Source: Paenibacillus algorifonticola (GTDB lineage Bacteria; Bacillota; Bacilli; Paenibacillales; Paenibacillaceae). From it: a DNA stretch of 64,000 nucleotides. This document shows, piece by piece, positions 8,770 through 17,798 of the stretch. Every line of letters begins with the position of its first letter. Within the stretch, counting starts at the first letter, position 1. Below the pieces are notes generated by a model. The model saw nothing but the letters and a program-made list of their open reading frames with translations, was not told the origin of the DNA and did not search any database. The position numbers were made by a program, and so were the translations under genes. The stretch covers positions 32,536 through 96,535 of the forward strand of contig NZ_LAQO01000033.1 of the NCBI RefSeq assembly GCF_000971975.1, read 5' to 3'.

Positions 8770-9441
8770 TTAATATAAACTTTTGTTAATTTTCTGAACC
8801 AAATAGTCAAACCTTGGTGACATCAGCTCATCATCTACAACCTCCAGCTTTTCAGGCTTGAACAATTGGAGTTTTTTTAAGATGTAGTAATCAGAGAGTA
8901 CCTGATGCACCGACAGCTGATTCTCCACTAAATATTTAACATCAATCATGCTCTGCAATAGCTCATCCTGCAAAATCAACAGCTTGCCGCTGATTTTATT
9001 AAATATACCTTTTTGTACCCCCTCTGCATAAAAGTCCAGCAATTGCTGCTCCCGTTTCTGCATCGCATTTTTTAGCCGATCATAACCGTTTGGATAGCTG
9101 TCCGTCAGTTCCTTTAGGAACACATCTGTGATGTTTACTGCAAGCAAGACAGACTGCTCAAAGAGTCGTTGGAAGCGGATCCCATAGCTTCGTTCACTTT
9201 CCATCTCATCCCCAACGAGCTCATTAATATAGGTTACAAAACCCTCTACAAGTCCCCCAATAATCTCTTCTTTCGCGGAAAAATATTTATAAAGAGTGGC
9301 TCGGCTCACATCCATAATTTTCGCAATATCATCCATCCGTAAAGCTTGAAAGCCGTTTTTAAGAACATACGGCATCAATTTTACGATTAGTCTCAATCTG
9401 GTCTCGTTTAGTTTATCATTGACTTTATTCTCATCGTGCAT
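8770..9441 (-). CDS. TetR-family transcriptional regulator
   Basis: This 223-residue protein has an N-terminal TetR helix-turn-helix (MDDIAKIMDVSRATLYKYFS, about residues 37-56) and an all-helical C-terminal ligand-binding region ending in LVQKINKSLY. TetR proteins are usually repressors released by a small lipophilic or toxic ligand. The start at 9441 (MHDENKV) has GAGGGGG about 9 bp upstream; an upstream ATG would add 25 unlikely residues. It is divergent from the aldo/keto reductase gene, with an inverted repeat between them, so it probably controls that gene and itself. The ligand is unknown. Confidence 0.9.
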   Translation of the reverse strand: MHDENKVNDKLNETRLRLIVKLMPYVLKNGFQALRMDDIAKIMDVSRATLYKYFSAKEEIIGGLVEGFVTYINELVGDEMESERSYGIRFQRLFEQSVLLAVNITDVFLKELTDSYPNGYDRLKNAMQKREQQLLDFYAEGVQKGIFNKISGKLLILQDELLQSMIDVKYLVENQLSVHQVLSDYYILKKLQLFKPEKLEVVDDELMSPRFDYLVQKINKSLY

Positions 9442-9525
9442 TTCAAATGCCCCCTCATATCTGTTTAGTATACCTGATCCCACCTCTAGAATAAACACAG
9501 TCCACGAACGAAACATATAAAATAG

Positions 9526-9545
9526 ACAAAAAGAATATATTTTGT
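9526..9545. promoter_or_regulatory. Inverted repeat between TetR and reductase genes
   Basis: ACAAAA, eight bases, TTTTGT forms a perfect inverted repeat in the divergent promoter region. Its size and position suit a TetR dimer. Because the region is A/T-rich, chance cannot be excluded. Confidence 0.4.
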
Positions 9546-9611
9546 TTGAATTGTATAAACCCTTATGATATGATGATTTCGAATCCGAGAAACGAAGGAG
9601 AGATACTCATA

Positions 9612-10553
9612 ATGAAAACACGTAAGCTGGGCAATAGTGACTTGGTTGTTTCTTCAATTGGTCTAGGTTTAATGGGCATGTCCCCCGGTATTTATGGAGC
9701 TACCGATGATGAACATTCCATCCGTACGATTCACCGTGCCTTGGAGCTAGGTGTTACATTATTGGATACTGCAGATGTTTATGGCAATGGACATAATGAA
9801 CAATTACTGGGACAAGCCCTCAAGGGCCGTCGTGAACAAGCTGTCGTTGCTACAAAGTTTGCTTTCGCACCCAATTTCGGCGTTATTAACGGTCATCCCG
9901 ATTATGTAAAGAAATCAATAGACGAGAGCCTGCAACGTTTAGACATTGATTATATTGATCTGTATTACCAGCACCGTGTAGATCCAAATGTCCCTATCGA
10001 GGAAACAGTAGGTGCGATGGCTGAACTGATTGCTGCCGGTAAGGTTCGTTATTTGGGCTTGTCTGAAGCAGATTCCGCTACCATTCGCCGAGCTCATGCC
10101 GTCCATCCGATCACTGCTTTGCAAACCGAATATTCGCTTTGGAGCCGAGAAGTGGAGGATGAAATTTTACCTACCGTGAACGAGCTGGGTATTACGTTTG
10201 TAGCTTACAGTCCGCTGAGCCGAGGCTTCATTACTGGCGAATTGCAGAAGTTTGAGGATCTTGCAGCGAATGACGTTCGCAGACATTTGCCGCGATTCCA
10301 AAAGGAGAACTTCCAAAAAAATGTGGAGCTAGTAAACAAAATCAAAGAAATTTCCATTGAAAAAAATGTCACCGCTTCGCAACTGGCACTATCATGGACC
10401 ATTGCAAATGGTACACTTCCTATTCCGGGAACTAAACGCTTAAAATATATCGAGGAAAATGCAGGAGCGGTCGATATTGAACTAAGCGCCGAGGATCTGG
10501 CCCGCATTGAAGCTGCTAGTCCAAAAGATACAGTGCACGGTACACGCTACTAA
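9612..10553 (+). CDS. Aldo/keto reductase
   Basis: This 313-residue TIM-barrel NADPH oxidoreductase shows the AKR catalytic tetrad: Asp and Tyr in LLDTADVYGNGHNE, Lys in VVATKFAF and His in DLYYQHRVDP. It also has the NADPH-binding end PIPGTKRLKYIEEN. AKR13-like proteins of this type (opening TRKLGNSDLVVSSIGLGLMG) reduce aldehydes and quinones. The ATG at 9612 (MKTRKLG) has GGAGAG about 11 bp upstream; the frame is open 22 codons further back but without a good SD. It is divergent from a TetR gene, a common pairing for stress-inducible reductases. The substrate cannot be assigned. Confidence 0.92.
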   Translation: MKTRKLGNSDLVVSSIGLGLMGMSPGIYGATDDEHSIRTIHRALELGVTLLDTADVYGNGHNEQLLGQALKGRREQAVVATKFAFAPNFGVINGHPDYVKKSIDESLQRLDIDYIDLYYQHRVDPNVPIEETVGAMAELIAAGKVRYLGLSEADSATIRRAHAVHPITALQTEYSLWSREVEDEILPTVNELGITFVAYSPLSRGFITGELQKFEDLAANDVRRHLPRFQKENFQKNVELVNKIKEISIEKNVTASQLALSWTIANGTLPIPGTKRLKYIEENAGAVDIELSAEDLARIEAASPKDTVHGTRY

Positions 10554-10588
10554 TTAAATGCAGAGCTGCACTCCGGCCTGCCTTTAGC

Positions 10589-10631
10589 AAAAAACAGCAG
10601 CTCTCCAATTAGGAGAATTGCTGTTTTTTTG
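10589..10631 (+). terminator. Terminator of the aldo/keto reductase gene
   Basis: AAAAACAGCAGCTCTCC, short loop, GGAGAATTGCTGTTTTTTT is a near-perfect stem with a T-run. An A-run on the other side may let it serve the minus strand as well, where the histidine kinase gene ends at 10676. Confidence 0.9.
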
Positions 10632-10675
10632 ATAATGCTCATACTTCCGATTTCATACTTCTTAAGTCGTGTCCA

Positions 10676-12625
10676 TTACTCAAACAGCAAAGGAAGCTTG
10701 ATTTTTACTCGGGTACCTTGCCCAGGATTGCTGATAATCGTCACCCCATAGCCCTCGCCATAGAGCAGGGTTAAGCGGTCATGCACATTACGAATGCCAA
10801 TGCCCGAGAAAAAATGGCTGGCCGAATGCAGGCCTTGTCCGCGCTCGCGGTCATCCCCCTTGCCAGGCGAATCCGCAGGAGCTCCCCCTCCTTTCATGCT
10901 TCGCTTATTTTCCGCTTCCCCATTTGCTGCCTCACTCGCACCCCAACTGTGTGCTTTAACTCCGGTTTCCAAATCCGCGGCGCCACCAGACTGGACAACG
11001 GCTGTGCTCCCTGTTGAGCCCGCTTGTCCCAAGCCGCTAATACCGACGCCGTTGTCTACGACTTCACAAATAAGCGAGTCGCCCTCGCGGGAAATCAGCA
11101 CGTAAATATATCCTTCACTGCGATCATGGAACGCATGGAAAAAAGCATTTTCCATAAACGGCTGGATAATCAACTTCGGCAAATGCGCCCCCATACAATC
11201 CTTGTCCGCAAAATAGTTGACCCGAATCTGCTCGCCATAACGCACATGGTTAATAAATACGTAATTTTTAAGATTGACGAGCTCCTGCGAAACCGGAATC
11301 GTCTCGCTAATATTGCTCACCGTATTTTGCAGCAAGGAGATCAGGGCATTTATCGTGTCCGCGGCCTTGTCCTTGTTGCCCTGCTGCACCAAAATTTTAA
11401 TCGATGCCAGCGTATTATACAAAAAATGTGGATTGATCTGCATTTGCAGCGCAGACAGCTCGGCATTGCGCTGATCCTTCTGCGTTTGAATGAGCCGCTT
11501 AATGTAATCGTTCAGCTCATCCAGCATATAGTTGTAGGCATTGCCCAGTTGCTTGATTTCGTAGCTTCCCGTTACCGACGTATAATTGTTGAAGTCATTT
11601 TTCGTCACCCGCGAAATTTGCCGTGCCAGCAGCGTAAGCGACTTCGTTAGCCGCCTTGAAATCACGAAGACGATAATGAGCGCCAGCAGCACGATCGCAA
11701 GAGAGATGAGCGCAACCATTTTGAAATCAACCATTTGGCTCATGACCTGCTGCTTATCAATCAAGTTCACCAAATAAAAATCATAGGTCGGCAAATATTT
11801 CGACAGCACAAGGCTGCTTTTTCCCATCGCCGTTGTATCCATAACGTCCAGCTGCTGCTCTTCAATTTGCTTGGCATAGGTCAAAAGATCTGGTACCGTT
11901 GTCCCTACAAGCTGCTCACGGTTGCTCGAAACGATCATGCCCGCTTTGTTTAATATAACGACATCATTTCCGATGCTCGTAAAGCTCGTATAAAACTTCC
12001 GAAAATCCTTCTCTTTTATTGCAAAATAAAGCTGGCCATAAGGCTGGCTGCTCGTCCGCTCCAGCAGCGTTTTCGAGGCAACAACAACCGCATTTGAGCT
12101 GTCTCCAGCCTTCATGCTTTCCTGGTCCAGCTCATACAAAATACGCCGCGGCTCCAGCAGCGCATGCTCCGTTAGCTCGCTGCTGCGAAGCTTTTCGATA
12201 GAGCGAGGCCAATAGCTGCTGTCAGACGAATGGCTGCGCCCATTAATGCCCGTTATCGTAATGTTCACCGAATAAGCGGAGACATTCGATTGAATCCGCT
12301 TCATCTGCGTATTGGCTTCATAATATCTTTTCAGCGACTGAGCGGTCCCTTGATCGGGCTCCTTCAGAAATGATTTGAGTGTTCCGCTTTGCTGCACATC
12401 ATTCGTCGCGGTCACAATGGAATAGCTGAACGACTCGAAATTGGTCTGGACCTGATTGATGATCTTTCCATTCGTAATGCTGAACGTATCCATAAACAGA
12501 CGCTGCGACATCTGCATCATCACAAGCGTAGTAAGCAGCGAAACGGAAATGATGCTGACTAAGGTGACGGTAAACATTTTAATAAACAAGCCATGATATT
12601 TAAATTTTGCTAAAAATGCCTTCAT
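10676..12625 (-). CDS. Sensor histidine kinase, YesM type, with an unusual insertion in the ATPase domain
   Basis: This 649-residue membrane kinase has TM1 at about 15-37, an extracellular sensor (about 40-295), TM2 at about 303-323, a HAMP linker, a His_kinase domain with the phospho-acceptor in QMQINPHFLYNTL (H400), and a HATPase domain with N-box IIQPFMENAFFHA and G1 box DNGVGIS (524-530). The G2 box GIGIRNVHDRL begins only at about residue 608. The intervening 75 residues are low-complexity, rich in Gly, Ser, Ala and charged residues, and are absent from the second YesM protein in this window. The gene starts 3 bp after its response-regulator partner ends. It is probably a sugar or cell-envelope sensor; the signal is unknown. 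Confidence 0.92.
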   Translation of the reverse strand: MKAFLAKFKYHGLFIKMFTVTLVSIISVSLLTTLVMMQMSQRLFMDTFSITNGKIINQVQTNFESFSYSIVTATNDVQQSGTLKSFLKEPDQGTAQSLKRYYEANTQMKRIQSNVSAYSVNITITGINGRSHSSDSSYWPRSIEKLRSSELTEHALLEPRRILYELDQESMKAGDSSNAVVVASKTLLERTSSQPYGQLYFAIKEKDFRKFYTSFTSIGNDVVILNKAGMIVSSNREQLVGTTVPDLLTYAKQIEEQQLDVMDTTAMGKSSLVLSKYLPTYDFYLVNLIDKQQVMSQMVDFKMVALISLAIVLLALIIVFVISRRLTKSLTLLARQISRVTKNDFNNYTSVTGSYEIKQLGNAYNYMLDELNDYIKRLIQTQKDQRNAELSALQMQINPHFLYNTLASIKILVQQGNKDKAADTINALISLLQNTVSNISETIPVSQELVNLKNYVFINHVRYGEQIRVNYFADKDCMGAHLPKLIIQPFMENAFFHAFHDRSEGYIYVLISREGDSLICEVVDNGVGISGLGQAGSTGSTAVVQSGGAADLETGVKAHSWGASEAANGEAENKRSMKGGGAPADSPGKGDDRERGQGLHSASHFFSGIGIRNVHDRLTLLYGEGYGVTIISNPGQGTRVKIKLPLLFE

Positions 12626-12628
12626 GCA

Positions 12629-14200
12629 CTAGTTCCTTTTCTGGTTGACATATTGTTTGCGGTAATGGCTAGGCGACAAGCCCGTTATTTTTTTAAACAC
12701 TTTTGTAAAATAGCTGTGATCCGAATAGCCTACCATGCCGCTGATTTCCGAAATGGATGCCGTATCCGCTAGCAGCAGCTCTGCCGCCTTCTCCACCCGA
12801 ATTTTGTTCAAATATTCGCTAAAGCCCTCATTATTATGCGCACTGAAATACGTAGACAAATACGAAGGGTTAAAATGAAAATGCTTCGCCAGCTCCGTCA
12901 GGCTAAGCGGCTCGGCATAATGCTCGCCAATATAGGCAATCAGCATCGCCATATTCGGATTGCCAGCTCCCTGCTTCCTTGTGGCCAGCACGGCCTCCGC
13001 TTCGCTCACGAATGCCTCCATTAAAACAATAGCCTCGCTTATATGCGATGCATCGCCAATTTCCTTGAAGTAGCGGTATTTCGCCTCCTCCAGATGCGTG
13101 GCATCCACCTCCAGACGGCCCAATACAATCGTCATATTAAAAATAACATTGCTAAGGAATGATTTAAACTCAAATACATCCTTCTTATAAAAATGCGGGG
13201 CGCCCTGCACATAAGCAAGCAGTTCGCTAAAAGCGTTATCAAACTGCTGCTTGCTCAGCTGCTCGGAAAAACGCGGCAAATCAAACTTATCCTCTATAGG
13301 CGGCATGTATGGCAGTTCCCCTGCAATAAGCAGACGATCCGGGTCTGCCAAAAAAAAGCGGTAGTCGCTCATTTTCAGAAAGTTGAGCTTGAAATGGTCT
13401 CCCACCTCGGTATAATCGCTAAACGGCTCGCCCAGCGTCCATCTCGCCTCAAGCTTCTGCTCGCCTGTCCACTCATCAAGCCTGCGCGCTGCGGCGGCAA
13501 GCTGCGAGCTTTCCCGCTCATTCAAATTAATGAGCAGCACGGCGCGTCCCGCTTCCGCCCTAAGCGGAAAATAGACCGACTCTTCAAGCGAAACGACGAG
13601 CTCCGCCTGCATCCTTTTTTTGAGCAGCTCAGCTGCGGCGAGCACGGCATTTTTGTCTCCAGACGGCTTGCACTCTGCACCAAGCATCCGAAAGCTGTCG
13701 TAAGGGAACGTCTCCGTTTCTTCCTCAAGCTCTACGCCGAAGCCATCCATCAGCATGTCCAGCAGCACCTGGACCGTTGTGTTTTTATCTGCTGGGGCAA
13801 GCTCCAGCTTCAATGAAGGAATTCGCTGCGCGGTGCGCTTCAAAACCTCAAGCAGATGGGTCGCCTCCAATTTAGGCTTCAATATATAATCGGCAACGCC
13901 GCTTTGAAACGTCGATCTGACATAATCAAATTCCCCAAAGCTGCTAAGCACAATAACTTCGATTTCCGGAAATCTCGCTTTGACAATCCGGGTCAGCTCC
14001 GCGCCGTCCATGACTGGCATGACGATATCCGTTATAACGATATGCGGCTCCAGCTGCTGAATTTTCTCCAGCGCCTCCGTTCCACTCGCCGCCTCGCCGA
14101 CGATTTGAAAGCCTTCCTTTTCCCAATTCAATAAATGCTTAATGCCTTGCCTGACTAATAGTTCATCATCTACAATGAGCACGCGGCAATAAGGAGCCAT
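12629..14200 (-). CDS. Response regulator, YesN type (receiver plus AraC DNA-binding domain)
   Basis: This 523-residue protein has an N-terminal receiver domain (VLIVDDELLVRQGI, phospho-acceptor D58 in VITDIVMPVMDG, Lys in ILKPKLE) and a C-terminal AraC domain (LTELAKHFHFNPSYLSTYFS, then ISEISGMVGYSDHSYFTKVF and KKITGLSPSHYRK). It is phosphorylated by the kinase encoded immediately downstream and probably activates a carbohydrate operon. Candidates are the binding-protein/lacZ operon at 8.2 kb or the GH51 gene at 15.5 kb, but no shared binding motif was seen. GGAGGG lies about 8 bp before the start. Confidence 0.93.
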   Translation of the reverse strand: MAPYCRVLIVDDELLVRQGIKHLLNWEKEGFQIVGEAASGTEALEKIQQLEPHIVITDIVMPVMDGAELTRIVKARFPEIEVIVLSSFGEFDYVRSTFQSGVADYILKPKLEATHLLEVLKRTAQRIPSLKLELAPADKNTTVQVLLDMLMDGFGVELEEETETFPYDSFRMLGAECKPSGDKNAVLAAAELLKKRMQAELVVSLEESVYFPLRAEAGRAVLLINLNERESSQLAAAARRLDEWTGEQKLEARWTLGEPFSDYTEVGDHFKLNFLKMSDYRFFLADPDRLLIAGELPYMPPIEDKFDLPRFSEQLSKQQFDNAFSELLAYVQGAPHFYKKDVFEFKSFLSNVIFNMTIVLGRLEVDATHLEEAKYRYFKEIGDASHISEAIVLMEAFVSEAEAVLATRKQGAGNPNMAMLIAYIGEHYAEPLSLTELAKHFHFNPSYLSTYFSAHNNEGFSEYLNKIRVEKAAELLLADTASISEISGMVGYSDHSYFTKVFKKITGLSPSHYRKQYVNQKRN

Positions 14201-14249
14201 TACGTTCCCTCCATTTTCATCCTGCTATTCATTCCGAAGTGTCTGGGGC

Positions 14250-15152
14250 TTATTCATAATAGGTGCGAATTCGTATATCCTGATTGTAATTGCCAAACCC
14301 CTTGCCATACAAGGTTAATCCTCCCCTGCCCGGCACACTTTCCTCCGCGCTGATGCGCAGCATCAAATATGGGCTATCCCAATCCAAATCATGAATCGTC
14401 AGCTCGGATATTTGCAAGCCATCAATGAAGGTTCCATTCGCATTGAGGCGCAGCACCTTCATTAAGCCATATTGATTGACATCGCCCTGCCACCAATCCG
14501 GTGACAGCCTGCCGCGCACACGTCCAAAATCGCCCGGGCTCGTCCATTCGCCCAAATACAAGCCATTGATGAAAAAGCGAATATCCGACGGCCAATTCTC
14601 ATTAATTTGCGGCGCTTCTGAGCCAATCTCCAGTGAAATTTCCAATTCCTGCACTCGTTGATCAACAAAAAGATGATTGGGCACCTTATATTCGACATAC
14701 CCTCGTGCAAACCATAAAATGCCGGCATTCATTCGCTCCGGGTCCAAAAAATATTTAGGATTATCATATTGTCCGATCAGTTTTTCCGTTGTCGCAATGC
14801 CGCAGGTTGGGAAGGCGGCTACATCGGTATAATGGCCGACCGGCAGCATCGTTTCGATATTTTTCCGCTTCTGATCGTTGGGCTTGGACAACTGAATTTG
14901 CAAATATTCCGTCGACAGCGAGCAATATTTATACGTTCCGCCGCCTACCCGTTTCATTTTGCTCGTGACAATTCCAGCTTGCTGAAGCTTGTTCACATGG
15001 GTGCTGACAATGGCGCTGCTCAAATAAAGCTCGGCAGCCAGCTCCTTAATATGCCGCTCCCGCTCATCCAGCAAATCAATAATTTGCAGGCGAACCTCGC
15101 TCGCCAGCGCTTCATACACGCGAAGCGATTCCGCATTCGTCGTTAAGTACAT
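14250..15152 (-). CDS. ArsR-type transcriptional regulator of the arabinofuranosidase gene
   Basis: This 300-residue protein has an N-terminal winged helix of ArsR type (LASEVRLQIIDLLDERERHI, KELAAELYLSSAIVSTHVNK, about residues 15-70) and a beta-rich C-terminal domain of about 190 residues of unknown fold (AFPTCGIATTEKLIGQYDNP, FFINGLYLGEWTSPGDFGRV). It lacks the metal-binding Cys motif of ArsR metal sensors. It is divergently placed against the GH51 gene, and a TTAGC/GCTAA inverted repeat lies 24 bp before its start. Both facts suggest local sugar-responsive control. AGGATGTG upstream is the likely SD. Confidence 0.85.
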   Translation of the reverse strand: MYLTTNAESLRVYEALASEVRLQIIDLLDERERHIKELAAELYLSSAIVSTHVNKLQQAGIVTSKMKRVGGGTYKYCSLSTEYLQIQLSKPNDQKRKNIETMLPVGHYTDVAAFPTCGIATTEKLIGQYDNPKYFLDPERMNAGILWFARGYVEYKVPNHLFVDQRVQELEISLEIGSEAPQINENWPSDIRFFINGLYLGEWTSPGDFGRVRGRLSPDWWQGDVNQYGLMKVLRLNANGTFIDGLQISELTIHDLDWDSPYLMLRISAEESVPGRGGLTLYGKGFGNYNQDIRIRTYYE

Positions 15153-15175
15153 TCTGACACATCCTATTTATAGAG

Positions 15176-15191
15176 TTAGCAATTTAGCTAA
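15176..15191. promoter_or_regulatory. Inverted repeat, candidate operator of the ArsR-type regulator
   Basis: TTAGC, AATTTA, GCTAA is a perfect inverted repeat 24 bp upstream of the regulator start. A half-site-like GGCTAATTC recurs near 15281. The size fits a winged-helix dimer, and autoregulation is inferred. Confidence 0.45.
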
Positions 15192-15308
15192 TCCTTCATC
15201 ATAACCGCTCTTAATTATTGCTTGTATTTATTCATTATGTTAAAAATATAAGGAGATAGCAAGTACATGAATTCAGTTTTTGGCTAATTCATCATTTTTT
15301 ATAAGCAA

Positions 15309-15465
15309 GGAGAAAAAGGCAAGCGGAGTGAAAAGGTTGAGCTGGAGAAGCGTCAGCGCCCGTCTTTGCCCGTTGTTTATTACCTATAATCGATCTAATC
15401 GAAAAAACAACGGGCAACAACGGTCGTAAGCCAACCTTTTCACGCAGCGCAGACCTTTTTTCACC
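15309..15465. repeat. Dispersed palindromic repeat, copy B
   Basis: This 157-bp imperfect palindrome has outer arms GGAGAAAAAGGCAAGCGGAG (left) and, read on the minus strand from the right end, GGTGAAAAAAGGTCTGCGCT. A nested pair, TTGCCCGTTGTTT and AAACAACGGGCAA, lies inside. It is in the opposite orientation to copy A at 28 kb. It fills most of the gap between the ArsR-type gene and the GH51 gene, 35 bp upstream of the latter's start. Confidence 0.8.
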
Positions 15466-15499
15466 AGACACCAGACTTTTAAACAGGAGGTTTACCATT

Positions 15500-17011
15500 A
15501 TGTCTTTGAAATCAACGATGCTCATTGATAAACATTTTAAAATTGCCGAGGTTGACCCGCGTCTGTACGGATCATTCATCGAGCATTTGGGACGTGCCGT
15601 ATACGGCGGCATTTATGAGCCGGGGCATCCGACTGCCGATGAGAACGGCTTCCGCCGCGATGCGCTGGAAGCGATCCAAGCGCTGAACGTTCCTATTATA
15701 CGCTATCCAGGCGGAAATTTCGTCTCCGGCTACAATTGGGAGGACGGCGTTGGTCCGAAAGAAGAGCGCAAGCGTCTGCTTGAGCTGGCTTGGTGGACGA
15801 CCGAAACGAATGAAGTCGGCACAAACGAATTTGCCGATTGGGCAAAGCTCGTAGGCTCCGAAGTGATGATGGCGGTCAATCTCGGCACACGCGGCGTCGA
15901 TGCGGCCCGCAACCTCGTCGAATATTGCAACCATCCATCCGGCTCCTATTATAGCGATCTGCGTATTTCCCATGGCTACAAAGAGCCGCATAAGTTCAAA
16001 ACGTGGTGTCTGGGCAATGAAATGGACGGCCCTTGGCAGATCGGTGCCAAAACAGCAGTCGAATACGGAAGACTTGCGAATGAAACAGCTAAAGTGATGC
16101 GCTGGGTCGATCCATCAATCGAGCTTGTTGCCTGCGGCAGCTCGTCGAGCGGCATGAGCACATTTGCTGATTGGGAAGCGACTGTACTGGATTTGACGTA
16201 TGATCAGGTCGACTACCTGTCGCTGCATACGTATTACAACAATAATGAAAACAACTCAGAAAACTTTCTTGCGAAATCGCTCGATATGGATCAATTCATT
16301 TACAGCGTAACGGCGATTGCGGATTACATGAAAGCGAAGAAGCGCAGCAAGAAGAAGCTCATGCTGTCGCTGGATGAGTGGAATGTATGGAACTCCATCG
16401 GCACAAGCCGCGCAGAGGAACGCTGGCATATTGCACCGCCGGAATTTGAGGATGTATATACGCTTGAGGACGCGCTTGCTGTCGGCTGCTTCGTCATTAC
16501 GCTGCTTAAGCACGCAGACCGGGTGAAAATCGCCTGCCTAGCCCAGCTCATTAACGTCATCGCTCCGATTATGACGGAAAATGGTGGTCCGCTATGGCTG
16601 CAAACAACATATTTTCCTTACAAGCACGCATCGCTGTATGGACGAGGCACAGTGCTTCAACCGATTACTTCATCGCCAAAATACGATTCGAAGGATTTCA
16701 CTGATGTGCCTTATCTGGAAGCGATTAGCGTTCATAATGAAGAGCAGGGTGAAATTACGATTTTCGCCGTCAACCGTCATTTGAAGGAAGCGCTAGACCT
16801 TGATGTCGATGTTCGCAGCTTTGGTGCCGTCAGCATCATCGAGTATGTCGTACTGGAGCATGACGATATTAAGGCAGCTAATACGAAAGCTCGTCCTAAT
16901 CAAGTTCTGCCGCATAACAATGGCACAGCCAAAGTCGATGGCGGCCAAGTTAGCGCCGTACTGGGCAAAGCTTCGTGGAATATGATCCGCTTGAAAGTGG
17001 CTTCCAACTAG
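15500..17011 (+). CDS. abfA: Alpha-L-arabinofuranosidase, glycoside hydrolase family 51
   Basis: This 503-residue enzyme has a (beta/alpha)8 barrel with the GH51 acid/base glutamate in WCLGNEMDGPWQ (E174) and the nucleophile in SLDEWNVW (E293), the same positions as in characterised bacterial GH51 enzymes. A C-terminal beta domain follows. The opening RLYGSFIEHLGRAVYGGIYE is typical. There is no signal peptide, so it removes arabinofuranosyl groups from imported oligosaccharides in the cytoplasm. CAGGAGG lies 9 bp before the ATG. The gene is monocistronic and divergent from the ArsR-type regulator, with a palindromic repeat between them that could have displaced the original promoter. Confidence 0.96.
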   Translation: MSLKSTMLIDKHFKIAEVDPRLYGSFIEHLGRAVYGGIYEPGHPTADENGFRRDALEAIQALNVPIIRYPGGNFVSGYNWEDGVGPKEERKRLLELAWWTTETNEVGTNEFADWAKLVGSEVMMAVNLGTRGVDAARNLVEYCNHPSGSYYSDLRISHGYKEPHKFKTWCLGNEMDGPWQIGAKTAVEYGRLANETAKVMRWVDPSIELVACGSSSSGMSTFADWEATVLDLTYDQVDYLSLHTYYNNNENNSENFLAKSLDMDQFIYSVTAIADYMKAKKRSKKKLMLSLDEWNVWNSIGTSRAEERWHIAPPEFEDVYTLEDALAVGCFVITLLKHADRVKIACLAQLINVIAPIMTENGGPLWLQTTYFPYKHASLYGRGTVLQPITSSPKYDSKDFTDVPYLEAISVHNEEQGEITIFAVNRHLKEALDLDVDVRSFGAVSIIEYVVLEHDDIKAANTKARPNQVLPHNNGTAKVDGGQVSAVLGKASWNMIRLKVASN

Positions 17012-17031
17012 CCGCGTCGAGCCGAACTGAA

Positions 17032-17077
17032 AATAACCTCCGAAACTCACCTAAACAAGGGAGCTTCGGAGGTTATT
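17032..17077 (+). terminator. Stem-loop after the GH51 gene
   Basis: AATAACCTCCGAA pairs perfectly with TTCGGAGGTTATT across a 20-base loop, starting 21 bp after the stop. There is no clear T-run, so termination efficiency is uncertain. Confidence 0.65.
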
Positions 17078-17178
17078 GCGGTTTGCTCTGAGCTGTCCAG
17101 GTTCATTTTGGAAAGCATGCCAACTGCTGTTGTTCGTGAAAAAAACGGGGATGAGCTGCCGTAATGGCTGCTTCAAAT

Positions 17179-17454
17179 CTATGTTATTCCGTGCGAGGAT
17201 TGCAGAGCAGCGCATTTGCTAAGCAAGGATTGCTTCATGACGGCTCGTTTCGTTTGCTGCTTCTGTACAGGCTGTGGCTGCTCGAAAAACTGCTCATCCT
17301 GAAACAATTGTTTAAAAGCCTGCATCGCTGCCTGAGCCGCCAGCGCTTCATTCTCCAGCACATAATAAGCGACCTGATAACCATAGACCTCATATTGTTT
17401 GAGCACAGCGGCTTTGTGCTGCAGCTTCTGTTGCCTTGTCAAAGTTGCGTTCAT
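17179..17454 (-). CDS. Small hypothetical protein (91 aa)
   Basis: No firm family match. The protein is helical and Gln-rich (MNATLTRQQKLQHKAAVLKQ), with a central stretch YEVYGYQVAYYVLENEALAA that faintly recalls region 2 of sigma-70-like factors, but there is no region 4 or DNA-binding domain. AGGAAGGTGA sits about 9 bp before the ATG, which supports a real gene. It stands alone on the minus strand, with a long hairpin about 60 bp upstream of its start. Cytosolic; function unknown. Confidence 0.6.
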   Translation of the reverse strand: MNATLTRQQKLQHKAAVLKQYEVYGYQVAYYVLENEALAAQAAMQAFKQLFQDEQFFEQPQPVQKQQTKRAVMKQSLLSKCAALQSSHGIT

Positions 17455-17516
17455 GGCGTCAAGTCACCTTCCTGCCCTGGCGAATGTTCCTCATCTAAAG
17501 CGAAACCGCTCTCTAA

Positions 17517-17562
17517 AAGCTTGGTGAATAAGAGGCATCGCTGCGCCCTTTTCACCAAGCTT
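17517..17562. repeat. Perfect 12-bp inverted repeat (hairpin)
   Basis: AAGCTTGGTGAA (17517-17528) and TTCACCAAGCTT (17551-17562) form a perfect stem around a 22-base loop. The GGTGAAAA start, read on the minus strand, resembles the ends of the dispersed repeats in this window, so it may be a related short element. The rest of 17463-17798 holds no gene that could be supported. Confidence 0.6.
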
Positions 17563-17798
17563 CTAACTATGTAACCATGATAAAGAGGGGAAACAGCAGT
17601 ATGTATGTTTGCCATATATGAATAACTTAACTATACAAGAGGATGATTGGACGCAATAGTACCATGTTTTTATAGTACCTCCGGTTGATTACACTTGCAC
17701 GGGTTGGCGGCAGCAGCATTGCTATTTTCAGCGAAGGCGGGCTATAATGTTGAGAAAAAGAATTCCATTATATGCTTTAGTGGACAGAGGATACTTTC

